Below are positions 51,460 through 60,628 of a stretch of DNA of 64,000 bases, piece after piece; the stretch's first letter is position 1; each line of letters starts with the position of its first letter. Source of the DNA: Pycnococcus provasolii (lineage: Eukaryota > Chlorophyta > Pseudoscourfieldiophyceae > Pseudoscourfieldiales); assembly GCA_049487715.1 (NCBI GenBank), contig CP150566.1:496001-560000 (forward strand), given 5' to 3'. A program made the position numbers and the translations under genes. Under the pieces are notes generated by a model. That model did no database searches, was not told the DNA's origin, and saw only the letters and a list, made by a program, of their open reading frames with translations.

Positions 51460-52680
51460 ATGGCGTCGTCGTCTGCTCGTTTAACTCGTGCCTCTCGTTC
51501 CCAGGCTGCTACACGGGTTGGCTACAGGGGTGCTCGTCCTCTTGCTCGTCGTCATATCTCTGCTTCCGCGTCTTCGTCTTCGATTGTCGTCGCCGGCGCG
51601 GCGGGACAGACGGGCGTGCGTGTCGTCGAACGACTCGTGGAACGCGGATTCCATGTCAAGGCGATTGTGCGTGACGCGGACAAGGCGAAAGAAACGCTCG
51701 ATGCTGTCATGGCGAACGCCAAGAGTGGAAGCGTGGAAATCGTCAAGGCGGACCTCACGAAGCAGAAGGACGCCGAGGCAATCAGGGCGGCGCTCGAAGG
51801 GGCGCAAGCCGCGGTGTGGGCGGCGGACACGAAGAGTCTCGGAATCGTGCCTGGTCCGCTCGGCATAGCCGCCATGGCCGTGCCTGCTCTGCGCGGCATG
51901 GTGCCCAAGCCAAAGGCCGACTTCACGGCGCTGACCAACTTCCTCGACGCCGCGAAGGAGGTGGCGAAGCCGAACTTTCGACTCGCCATGCTCACATCAG
52001 CAGCCGTGACGCGGCTCGGGTGGCATGAGGACAAGCAGAAACACCTGGACAGCGTCGTCGACATACCCATCGTGCGGCTCAACCCGTTCGGTGTGCTTGA
52101 CGTGCAGCGCGAGGCGGAGGAGGTTGTGCGAACCTACGGCATTTCTTACGCGATCGTGCGTCCCGTCGGTCTGAAGGATGACGACAGCTGGCCGCCCGCG
52201 CGACCGGTGCTCGCGCAGGGGGACGTGCTCGTCGGTCGTGCGAACCGGCGCGACGTAGCTGACGTGCTCATCGCCGCCGCGACGCTTCCCGAGTGCGAGG
52301 GCAAGACGTTCGAGATGGCGACCATCACGGGCTACCCGCCCAACGACGAGGGTCTCGCGCCTTCCGCAGACTTGCTCAAGACAGACAAGGAAAGAGTTGC
52401 GATGGGTGAGGACCTCGGATTGGGCGCCGTCGAGTACGACGCAACTTCTGCAGGCGAGGCATTCGTCGACGCCAATCGCATCGCCGCCTCGCAGCTTCTG
52501 CCCGGCATGACGCAGGACGCTACGAAACTTGAGATGGGGCGAACGTACGAGCAGCTCGACCGCGGCGAGGTGAACCGCGAATCTGGCACTGAGGCGACGC
52601 CGAGAGAGCGCGCTCTCGCTGCGACTGGATCGCGGCGCTGGTTCGCGCCTCCAGTCCCTAACCAGGACAGAGAAAGGTAG
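51460..52680 (+). CDS. Plastid-type NAD(P)-binding atypical SDR (NmrA-like)
   Basis: 406 residues. A Ser/Arg-rich N-terminus (MASSSARLTRASRSQAATRV) resembles a transit peptide. A Rossmann start follows: SSIVVAGAAGQTGVRVVERL (GxxGxxG), VKAIVRD (NADP-type Arg), KADLTK, AVWAAD. LAMLTSAAVTRLGW, YAIVRPVGL and NRRDVADVLIAA belong to atypical SDR/NmrA-like proteins found in chloroplasts. The Tyr-x3-Lys catalytic pair of classical SDRs is not evident, so a reductase activity is not asserted. The C-terminal 80 residues are helical and charged, without known motif. Start is ATG 51460. Confidence 0.8.
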   Translation: MASSSARLTRASRSQAATRVGYRGARPLARRHISASASSSSIVVAGAAGQTGVRVVERLVERGFHVKAIVRDADKAKETLDAVMANAKSGSVEIVKADLTKQKDAEAIRAALEGAQAAVWAADTKSLGIVPGPLGIAAMAVPALRGMVPKPKADFTALTNFLDAAKEVAKPNFRLAMLTSAAVTRLGWHEDKQKHLDSVVDIPIVRLNPFGVLDVQREAEEVVRTYGISYAIVRPVGLKDDDSWPPARPVLAQGDVLVGRANRRDVADVLIAAATLPECEGKTFEMATITGYPPNDEGLAPSADLLKTDKERVAMGEDLGLGAVEYDATSAGEAFVDANRIAASQLLPGMTQDATKLEMGRTYEQLDRGEVNRESGTEATPRERALAATGSRRWFAPPVPNQDRER

Positions 52681-52797
52681 AACTAGGATAGGAGAGAGAC
52701 TTCTTCTATGAGTACCTGGTTGTCGTCGTCATAATTTTTTACGTGTTGCGAAGATCGCTCGATTCATTCCATTCCGAAAATCGGTCAAATCCTCTTA

Positions 52798-52821
52798 GCC
52801 CTAACCCTAACCCTAACCCAT
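52798..52821. promoter_or_regulatory. CCCTAA telomere-like element upstream of LpxB-like gene
   Basis: Three consecutive CCCTAA units, about 70 bp before the start codon of the downstream plus-strand gene. Both flanking genes are plus-strand, so the motif is not confined to divergent intervals. Confidence 0.55.
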
Positions 52822-52887
52822 TCCTTGTCGCTCTCTCCCCCACCTAAGGTTACCACCATCAAACCATCCCTCTCGCCTGCCTGATCG

Positions 52888-54372
52888 ATGTCCGCGCATG
52901 TCGTGCTTTGCGGCGCCAACGTGGGTGCCAGGGCACACCGTGGTGCTCCGAAGGTTATGCGAGAGCTTGCTTCACCAAGGCCGGCCTTCGCGTCACCCAC
53001 TGCTAGCACAGCTAATGCTCTTCGCCTCCTCGTGGTCGCGTCGGACGTCAGCGGGGACCTGCACGCGTCCGACGTGCTGACGGCACTCGCGCGGCTGTGC
53101 GCGTCGCACCTGCAAGTGCGGTGCGTCGCAGGCCCGAGGACGGTTGGCGCGGCGGACGCCATCAACGGCGACGACACTCTGCAGCACGTCTCCACGCTCG
53201 GGCTATCCAGTATCGGCATCACACACGCCATTCCTCTGGTGTCACGTGCGACGCGCGTCATGCGCGCCGCGACGGACATCGTGGAGACGTGGGAGCCTCA
53301 CTGCGTCCTGCTTATCGACTTTCCAGGCGTGAACGTGCCGCTGGGAACTTCAATCAGGCGCGGACGGAGTGGTGCCTCGCCGCGCATACTCTACTACATC
53401 CCACCCAACGAGTGGCACGTGTCGCCCGCGCGCTCCGCTGACGTCGTGCAGTCCGCCGACGAGGTGCTTTGCGTGCACCACCGAGAGCACGAGCACTTCT
53501 GTTCCATAGCACAGGCTGTGGATGCGAATTGTGACGTGCGTTTCGTCGGGCACCCCGTCGCTGCACGCGTGGCGGAGGCGGCGAGCTGGTCGCAGGACAC
53601 GGCGTGCAAGGCACTGCGCCTCGACAGCGGTGGCGTCCCATGCACCGTCGCGCTTCTTCCGGCGAGCCGTATCCAGGAGACGCACCTTGTCTGGCCAGCC
53701 ATCGCAAAGGCGGCGCACCAAATATTTCTCTGGCACCGCGCGCGACGACACGGCTTCGTCAATGACAAGCTCAAGCCGTTTGGCGCGCCACCCGTGGCAA
53801 AGTCGTCAGGCAAGGACGTCCGCTTTCTGCTCGTCGTGCCATCGGGAGCACCGCCACGGCTCGAGGAAGAGCTACGAAGCAATGCCGCGTGGTTTTTCGA
53901 TGCTCACGAGGCGGAAGGACGCCTCGTCGTGCTGCGTGGCGATGCGGATGAACACGCCCACGGGACGGTTGAAGTCGCACACGCCGCGGCGGCAGCCAGC
54001 GACGTTGCGCTGTGCAAGACGGGAACGGTAGGTCTGGAATTATTCCTACTTGACACGCCGCAGGTGTCCGTGTACGCGCTTGACGCATTTTCCGCTTCGC
54101 TGCTTCGATTGCTCTTGCATACACGGAATGAGAATATGGACGACTTCCTGGCAAATCTTCCCAATGTCATCGCCAACGCGCGCGTCGTTCCTGAGCTCCT
54201 CCAAGAGCACGCAACGCCGGAGGCGATTGTAGAGGAGGCGCTCCCTTTCCTCGACGGAGATCGTCGCCGCGCGACGGATGGCGAGGATGTCGCTAAGCAG
54301 CTACGTGCCGAGCTTGCGTCAAAATCTGCCGCCGATGAGGTGGCGGCACGCATCGAGGCTTGTTTCAAATAA
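52888..54372 (+). CDS. lpxB: Lipid-A-disaccharide synthase-like (LpxB family, GT19)
   Basis: LpxB makes the lipid A disaccharide from UDP-diacylglucosamine and lipid X in bacteria; plants and cyanobacteria keep homologues of uncertain role. Motifs along the 494 residues: VASDVSGDLHASDVLTALAR (AGExSGD-type start), SSIGITHAI, LLIDFPGVNVPLG, ILYYIPPNEWHVSPARS, DEVLCVHHREHEHF, VRFVGHPVA, VALLPASRIQET (LLPGSRxxE) and ALCKTGTVGLELFLLDTPQV (TxTLE-like). The Trp and His of PPNEWHV depart from the bacterial YYVSPSVWAW form. About 45 residues at the N-terminus may be organelle targeting. Whether this alga makes a lipid A-like molecule cannot be told from here. Confidence 0.8.
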   Translation: MSAHVVLCGANVGARAHRGAPKVMRELASPRPAFASPTASTANALRLLVVASDVSGDLHASDVLTALARLCASHLQVRCVAGPRTVGAADAINGDDTLQHVSTLGLSSIGITHAIPLVSRATRVMRAATDIVETWEPHCVLLIDFPGVNVPLGTSIRRGRSGASPRILYYIPPNEWHVSPARSADVVQSADEVLCVHHREHEHFCSIAQAVDANCDVRFVGHPVAARVAEAASWSQDTACKALRLDSGGVPCTVALLPASRIQETHLVWPAIAKAAHQIFLWHRARRHGFVNDKLKPFGAPPVAKSSGKDVRFLLVVPSGAPPRLEEELRSNAAWFFDAHEAEGRLVVLRGDADEHAHGTVEVAHAAAAASDVALCKTGTVGLELFLLDTPQVSVYALDAFSASLLRLLLHTRNENMDDFLANLPNVIANARVVPELLQEHATPEAIVEEALPFLDGDRRRATDGEDVAKQLRAELASKSAADEVAARIEACFK

Positions 54373-54411
54373 GTGTTCTTTGTATTTTAATGTACCATTT
54401 TGTCTTTTTTT

Positions 54412-55857
54412 TTACAATCGATCGCATCGCACCTCTGCAAGCCAGAGCGGCATGCCGTCACCTTCGTTATCCTCGTTCAGTGCCTCGGCGACGACGCGGT
54501 CCAGGAGAGAGCACGCGTGACCACACGGCCACGTCTGCGACAAAGTCACGCCACATCTACACGCGAGAAGCGCGTCGACATCACCACCCATCGAGTTATC
54601 ACTAAGCTTCGTGCCTGCGGTGATGCGAAATGTCTTTGGAATTGCCGTAGTATCCGGCACATTCGAGCTGCCCAAAGCTCTCTTCGTCTCCTCCACGACC
54701 TCGGCACTGTGGCGCTGAGGCACGAAGCGAGCTCCAGCTAGCGTTGGATGCGCGTCGCCAACATTGTGCAGCGGAAGACTTCGCCCGTACTGATCGCCAT
54801 ATGTCGCTGTTGCGTCGAAGGCACTCGTTGTGTCGACTGTGTCTTGTCTCCACAGCACGCCAGGTCTCGTGGCAGCAAACCGCTTTGCATTTGGGGCAAA
54901 GCGCGGAGGAATGGTTGCGGAGAGGAAGATGTCTCCGTCGCAGAATGCGCGCCGAAGAACGGCGCGAGCATCTGACGCCGACATATCACCTCGCTCATCC
55001 TCCGAAAGTATCACCTCTCCACCAATGCTCCAGCAATCTGAAAGCTCAAAGCTTGTTGCTGACGTGGCTGACGACGCCACCGCCCTTTTCAGTTCCGCCG
55101 AAGCGTTCACCTGCGCGAGCGTGCTTCCCCACCTTCCCTTCTCTGGAAACGGGTAGTGGGCGCGAGGGCAGTTAGCTGGTTTTGTCCACGTACTTCGTTC
55201 TTCGACGAGCACATTTGCGCTCGCGCGTATGAGGTCTGCCATCGCGTGCGACGCCTCAGCCGTCGGCACTTCGTCCCCAGCGGCGTTGAAGATGGCAATG
55301 GTGGGAACACCGATGACGCTCGCTGCGCGTGCGGCGCGAAGTTCGGGCAGCTGTTCGTTTGCTCCAACGTTCGCCGCCTGCGCCGCGACGACGACGCAGA
55401 GCGCGGCTGGCACGCCTGCGACGTGCCTGGCAATCCCGTTTGTTGGATCGGCAGCGCACGTGATCGCCTCCTCCAGGTTCGCATTTTCCATGACGAACGA
55501 CGAACTGTTGACTTGTGTTAGGTGAAGTTCGCGTTGCGTACGCACGCCCATCGTATTCTCCGTATCGTGCCCCGTTGTTGTGACGACAAGCGTCGAGCAC
55601 TGTGGTATGGCACGCCTGATGAGCGGCGCAACTGTTTCTGCCATTGACTTGGAGATGTCATTACCAGCAGAGACGACCAGAACGGTTGGTGAGCATGATG
55701 ATGAGGAGCAACTCAAAGCAAGCCCACGGGTTTTTCTTCTTCTGAGTGCTGCTGCTTGAACATATCTACGTTCTGAGTGCACAGACACAAAATGAGGGGA
55801 AATGGAACTGGCTGACATGAGGGGACTGGGACGACATTTTTGTTGCATGACAGCCAT
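54412..55857 (-). CDS. Divergent SurE-like protein, plastid-targeted (tentative)
   Basis: 481 residues. After a transit-peptide-like N-terminus (Ser/Arg-rich), PTVLVVSAGNDISKSMAETV aligns in position with the SurE nucleotidase start (LxTNDDGI...), but the metal-binding Asp-Asp is not kept. ALCVVVAAQAANVG occupies the place of VVSGINxGxN, RAASVIGVPTIAIF the place of AREGALxGIPSIAxS, and DIFLSATIPPRF that of FLNVNVP. The C-terminal region adds SMGGDVDALLACRCGVTLSQ, which is not part of SurE. If the match is right, the enzyme has probably lost nucleotidase activity. Its stop lies 39 bp from that of the LpxB-like gene (convergent). Confidence 0.4.
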   Translation of the reverse strand: MAVMQQKCRPSPLMSASSISPHFVSVHSERRYVQAAALRRRKTRGLALSCSSSSCSPTVLVVSAGNDISKSMAETVAPLIRRAIPQCSTLVVTTTGHDTENTMGVRTQRELHLTQVNSSSFVMENANLEEAITCAADPTNGIARHVAGVPAALCVVVAAQAANVGANEQLPELRAARAASVIGVPTIAIFNAAGDEVPTAEASHAMADLIRASANVLVEERSTWTKPANCPRAHYPFPEKGRWGSTLAQVNASAELKRAVASSATSATSFELSDCWSIGGEVILSEDERGDMSASDARAVLRRAFCDGDIFLSATIPPRFAPNAKRFAATRPGVLWRQDTVDTTSAFDATATYGDQYGRSLPLHNVGDAHPTLAGARFVPQRHSAEVVEETKRALGSSNVPDTTAIPKTFRITAGTKLSDNSMGGDVDALLACRCGVTLSQTWPCGHACSLLDRVVAEALNEDNEGDGMPLWLAEVRCDRL

Positions 55858-56191
55858 ATTACATGTACAGTATTCCCAAAGTATGGAAAATAAATATCAA
55901 CCACGAATTCATTCCAACAGGGCAGCAGGCCCGGGTCAAAAATCTTGGGTAAGGGGGGGGGGAACAAAAAAATCAAATCGAAAAAACCAAACCCCGAACC
56001 GAAAACCCCGAAACCCCTAACCCCTAACCCCTAACCCCTAACCGCTAACCCCTAACTGGAATTCGTGCTTTCCTTTCTGTCTTTCCGTCTTTCTGTCAGG
56101 TAGTGGTAAAGCTTTCTGCCCCCTTTTTCCCCCCCATCCCGTCCCATCCCATCACATCCGTGCCACCCTTCAGGTGTCGCTTGTCGTCATA
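55858..56191. promoter_or_regulatory. Divergent promoter region with CCCTAA array
   Basis: At about 55986-56057 AACCCCGAACC-type units grade into at least five AACCCCTAACCCCTA units on the plus strand, in the interval between the SurE-like (-) and GT4 (+) genes. C-rich sequence follows. No coding region. Role inferred. Confidence 0.5.
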
Positions 56192-57703
56192 ATGTCTTTT
56201 TACAGTTGTGTGTTCACATGTCTAATAATAATAATAGGTGTGGTGATGTCGTCAGCCACTTCAGCTGCTTCTTCTACTTCTTCGTCGTCATCCTTTCTCG
56301 TTTGGTGGCACGGCCCCGTCCTTGCGGGGGGTGGGTACGCGTCAGAAGCACTCGCGTTCATCACCGGAATCGACGTGCACATACGTTCAGCAGCGGCATC
56401 CATGAAACATGGCAACTCCAACCTCGTGGCGCTCTGGATCACGCCGCACGGCGACGGCACAGACTTGAAGTACCTCGAAGGCCTGCCGCATGCACTCCAA
56501 GACACAATCAGAAGACGCATGGCACCCGCGCACGTCACGCCGAGAGCAATCAAGCAGGCTGTCAAACAGACGAAAGCAACGCACGTCGCAGTCGTGTGCC
56601 ACTCTGAGCCTGGGGCGTGGGACCCAGCGGCGTTCAGCACGTCGCGATGCCCGCCGTTCGGATACCTCAGGACGTACGCGGGCATTCCGTTCGTGCACAT
56701 CGGAAGGACGATGTTCGAGACGGACATGCTCGACCCGGGGCACAAGCAGAGACTTCTTCGAATGGATAAGTTGTGGGTTCCCACCACGTGGCAACGTGAC
56801 GTGTTCGCGAAACATGGCGTGCCAACGGCAAAGATTGACGTGCTTGGCGAGCCTGTCGACGAGAAGCTGTATCAAGCAGGTGGCGGGGCGCGATACACGC
56901 GCGCCGAGTTGCGACAGCTCGGGCGCAGAATACGCCTTGACAAATCGACGGCGCGGACGAACGACGACGTCGACCACGGGCAAGAACGAGCCGTGCTTCT
57001 CGCCGTGGGCAAGTGGGAGTCGAGGAAGGGGTTCGACATTCTCGTGAGGGCTTACGCCGCGGCGTTTTGTGCCGTGGAAGATGACGTCGCCTCCGTCGAT
57101 AAGATGGACCGTTGGGTCAAGGCGCCGCCTCTGCTTGTGCTGAAGCTGTCCAACTACCACGGCAACGCAAATGCGGCTGAGTCCGATCTCGTCGCCGCGG
57201 TCAATGCCACATGTGCCGGCGACGTTTGGATCATCACGAGCCACATTGCGACGTCCGATATGCCCAAGTTGTACCGATCCGCCACGGTTCTCGTGCAGCC
57301 ATCGAGAGGCGAAGGGTGGGGTCGTCCTCACAGCGAGGCTATGGCGTGCGGTACACCAGTCATCGCGACGGATTGGAGTGGTCCTACGGCATTCATCGAC
57401 GAGTCTGTGGGCTTCCCGCTGAAGAACGAACGGCTTGCGCCTGTGGAGGAGTCTGATCCTTCTCATCACTGGAGCTACAAGGGACACCGCTGGGCAACGC
57501 CGTCGCAAAAGCACCTCACGAAGTTGCTGCGCCACGTCTCTTCGACCGAAGGCCAGAAAGAAGCGAGTGTACGCGGCAAGGCGGCAGCCTTGCGCATGTC
57601 AAGGTTTTCTCCGTCCAAGCTCGCCGAGGACATTGCGCAATTACTTCAGGACATGCATCTTCGATCTGCCAAAGGCGACGACCACTCCCACGAGGAGCTG
57701 TAA
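56192..57703 (+). CDS. GT4-family glycosyltransferase (membrane-anchored)
   Basis: 503 residues starting with a hydrophobic signal-anchor (MSFYSCVFTCLIIIIGVVMS). The GT-B fold is recognised from WWHGPVLAGGGYASEALAFI (Gly-rich acceptor loop), DKLWVPTTWQRDVF, LLAVGKWESRKGFDILVRAY, WIITSHIATSDMPKLYRSA and the retaining GT4 signature EGWGRPHSEAMACGTPVIA with the E-x7-E pair. Donor and acceptor are unknown; GT4 enzymes act on many polysaccharides and glycolipids. The signal-anchor suggests ER or Golgi. The start is the first ATG; the frame extends a few codons upstream with GTG. Confidence 0.88.
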   Translation: MSFYSCVFTCLIIIIGVVMSSATSAASSTSSSSSFLVWWHGPVLAGGGYASEALAFITGIDVHIRSAAASMKHGNSNLVALWITPHGDGTDLKYLEGLPHALQDTIRRRMAPAHVTPRAIKQAVKQTKATHVAVVCHSEPGAWDPAAFSTSRCPPFGYLRTYAGIPFVHIGRTMFETDMLDPGHKQRLLRMDKLWVPTTWQRDVFAKHGVPTAKIDVLGEPVDEKLYQAGGGARYTRAELRQLGRRIRLDKSTARTNDDVDHGQERAVLLAVGKWESRKGFDILVRAYAAAFCAVEDDVASVDKMDRWVKAPPLLVLKLSNYHGNANAAESDLVAAVNATCAGDVWIITSHIATSDMPKLYRSATVLVQPSRGEGWGRPHSEAMACGTPVIATDWSGPTAFIDESVGFPLKNERLAPVEESDPSHHWSYKGHRWATPSQKHLTKLLRHVSSTEGQKEASVRGKAAALRMSRFSPSKLAEDIAQLLQDMHLRSAKGDDHSHEEL

Positions 57704-57896
57704 CATTTATAAAGTTTACATATAAGAAAATTTTCGGTTCCAGCCACCCTGTAATTTTGAATTTTCCCGCTCCCTCCCCTCCCCCTGCTCGGCCTGCTTT
57801 GCCCCGAGCCCCTCCCCGAACCCGAAGCAGCTCCTACTCTTTATTCTTTGGTCACTTGCTCGCTCGTTCGCTCGCTCGCTCGCTCGTCAAATCGTC

Positions 57897-59760
57897 ATGC
57901 CTCCCTCGGTGCTGGGGTCGCTGACGAACATGATGAGGAACGGAGGTGGTGGTGGTGGCGGTGGTGGTGCATGCTTCGGTGCACCTGCGACGAACTCGCC
58001 GGCGCCAGATAATAAGAAAAAGCAGCAGCAGCCAGAAGCGAAAGGAAGCACGAAGAAGAAGAAGAAGGCGCAAGACAACAACAACAACAACAACAACCAG
58101 CAGCATGGCTTTGCAATCGTGACCAACAACAGCAGTGATGAGGCTGCAGCAGCAGCACCAGGAGCGCTCGCAGTCATTGACAACAACGACAACGACAACG
58201 ACGGGTCACTTGGCTCAGACTTAGCGCTCGTCACAATGGGTGGTGGTGGTGTCGACGACGACATGATTGCCAAGCAGATTGAGTCGCTGCGCAGGTCCGT
58301 GGTAGATCTCACCAAGGAGCAGGACGGCGCGCGCCAGCTCGCGAAGAAGTATGCCGCGGAGTCGCGCGAGTGGGAGGGGCGCTATCAACGCGTCAACAAG
58401 CAGCTCGAGGACAGGGAACGTGATCTGCTCGAGATCAAGACGGACGTCGAGAAGTGCATGCAGATGAAAACATTTTTCGAGGAGAAGTTTCGCATGGCAG
58501 ATGCCGTCATCAGCCAGTGCGTGGACGAGGTGAGCACGACGAAACGCCTTCACGAGAGGCACACGGAGGACTCGGTGAAGAACTGGGAGCGCGTGCAGAA
58601 GGATCACACGGAGAGGTGCGCACGCACGGAGCAGCAGCTCACGGAGGTCACTCGCCGGCTCGAGATTACGGACGGCGAGAAGCGCGTGGCCCTCGAGTCG
58701 TCGGAGTCTCTCTCGCAGGAGTGCAAGGAGCTGACGGCGAAGCTGATGGCGGCGGCAGTGCTGCCGGCAGTCTCTCCCGTGACAAAGGTGATCCCCGCCG
58801 AGGCTCTTAAGCACGCAGTCGAAAATGGCGTGAGCATGGAGATGACCACCGTGCTCCCTGCGATGCTTCCTGCGGCAACCGCGGACGAGACGACCGTGCT
58901 GCCGGCTCTTGCTGACCTCGTTGCCAACGACGAGGAGGAAGACGCCAACGAGCAGCATCTCGAAAATGGCGTGAGCATGGAGATGACCACCGTGCTCCCT
59001 GCGATGCTTCCTGCGGCAACCGCGGACGAGACGACCGTGCTGCCGGCTGATCCTCGTTGCCAACGACGAGGAGGAAGACGCCAACGAGCAGCATCTCGAA
59101 AATGGCGTGAGCATGGAGATGACCACCGTGCTCCCTGCGATGCTTCCTGCGGCAACCGCGGACGAGACGACCGTGCTGCCGGCTCTTGCTGACCTCGTTG
59201 CCAACGACGAGGAGGAAGACGCCAACGAGCACCAGGTGCAGCAGCAGCACTACGCAGCCACCCTACAAGCGCAGCTCTCCACCACGAAGCAGGAAATCGA
59301 CAAGGCGCAGCGAGAACTCGTGCAGCTGCGCGAGCAGGCATGCGAGCGAGAGGCGGCACTCGCGAATTGGCGACGACGTGCGCGAGAACTTGAGGACCTT
59401 CAGCGAACCCCGAACTCCCCTGGAGTTCCGGGAGCCCCGAACCCAAACCCGAACCGCCTGGCCAGATCCATGGGGACTTTTAAGAATTCCTCTGGAACCC
59501 CCAACTGTGGAGCCCTGGCCCCGAACCCCGAATCACAAACCCCGAATCACAAACCCCGAAACGAGTCGAACGATTCGTCGGCTTGTGCTGCCGGTGGTGG
59601 CGATGCTTCCTGTGGTGGTGGTGGTGCTAGTTTAGCGGCGTTTCAGGGTGCTCATGGCGCCATGGCGTCGTCGTCGTCGTCGAAAACTCGCATGGACCCT
59701 CGCATGGACCTGGCAGTGGCGAAATCACATACCCCAAGGCTGTCGAGGCTGCAGATATAG
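57897..59760 (+). CDS. Coiled-coil protein, frame broken within internal tandem repeats
   Basis: From ATG 57897 the N-terminus is low complexity (polyglycine, polylysine, polyasparagine), followed by a long coiled coil (IESLRRSVVDLTKEQDGARQ and onward) and then 47-residue repeats (NGVSMEMTTVLPAMLPAATA). The second repeat copy is 5 nt shorter, so the starting frame drifts and stops at 59192. From 59098 the third copy and a further coiled coil (LSTTKQEIDKAQRELVQLRE) are open in another frame to a stop at 59760. Either the gene is frameshifted, the repeat array is mis-sequenced, or splicing removes part of it. The section 59405-59565 contains CCGAACCC-type units like those in promoters and may be an intron or intergenic. 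Function unknown. Confidence 0.55.
58821..59230. repeat. Three-copy 141-bp tandem repeat
   Basis: Copies begin at 58821, 58962 and 59098. Copy 1 to copy 2 is 141 bp (47 codons); copy 2 to copy 3 is 136 bp. The 5-nt loss is localised near 59046-59055. Outside this position the copies are almost identical, implying recent amplification. Confidence 0.9.
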
Positions 59761-60386
59761 CGGAACGTTTCTGCGCCATCCTCGTGCGTGCCGCCAAACT
59801 GAATGCCGCACGGCGCGAAAACTACCGCAGGTTCGAGGATGTGCGCGCGTACGTGCGCACGCTCGGCCTGAAGAGCCAGGATGACTGGCAGGCTTGGAGT
59901 GCGTCGAGCGAGAGACCGCACGACATTCCGGGCCATCCTCACACGCATTATGCGTCATCAGGCTGGCTGTCGTACGGCGACTTCCTCGGAAACGCGGCTC
60001 GCTCGTTTCGCACGTTCGAGGATGCGCGCGCGTACGCGCGCACGCTCGGCCTGAAGAGCCATGAGGAGTGGCAGGCGTGGAGCAAGTCCGGCTCGCGACC
60101 TCCCGACATTCCAAGCACTCCTGATAGGACGTACGCGTCATCGGGCTGGACATCGTACCCCGACTTCCTCGGTTACGCGGACGGCAAGGTGGCTGGCTCG
60201 TTTCGCACGTTCGAGGCAGCGCGCGCGTACGTGCGTACGCTCGGTCTGAAGAGCAAGAAGGAGTGGGAAGTGTGGAGCAAATCATCCGGAGCGAGGCCTC
60301 ACGACATTCCGAGCGCTCCTCAGAAGACGTACAAGTCATCGGGCTGGACATCGTACCCCGATTTCCTCGGATATGCAGAGTGCTGA
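59647..60386 (+). CDS. Protein with three 'integrase repeat unit'-like repeats
   Basis: The frame is open from a TAG near 59634 to a stop at 60386 but has no usable ATG; GCGTTTCAG at 59638-59646 is a plausible splice acceptor, so an upstream exon is likely, possibly from the preceding gene. The N-terminal part, GSGEITYPKAVEAADIAERF, then AAKLNAARREN, is reminiscent of the end of an AP2-like DNA-binding domain. Three repeats of about 65 residues follow: RTFEDARAYARTLGLKSHEE, WQAWSKS, PPDIPSTPDRTYASSGW, TSYPDFLGYA. This LGLKS-x2-EW...DIP...Y...GW...FLG pattern is the motif often labelled (phage) integrase repeat unit in bacteria, large DNA viruses and algae. No recombinase catalytic domain is present here. 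Function unknown. Confidence 0.6.
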
Positions 60387-60628
60387 GCACATCGCACACA
60401 GCCTCCCGCAAACCTGCAGCTTCGAGGCAGGACGTCGACGGAACGCACTGTACTGTTGTAGAGGCGTTCGAGAAGCAGCTCGAGTTTTGAAAAACTTTGA
60501 TGTAACTTTCGAAACACATTTACAACATTTTGAACAAACTCATTATGGGGCGCAGTTTCTCCGTGCAACACGTCTTGATTCGTTTCGCGCGCGCATCATT
60601 ATCGCAACATTTTTTGTCAGGGCAACAT

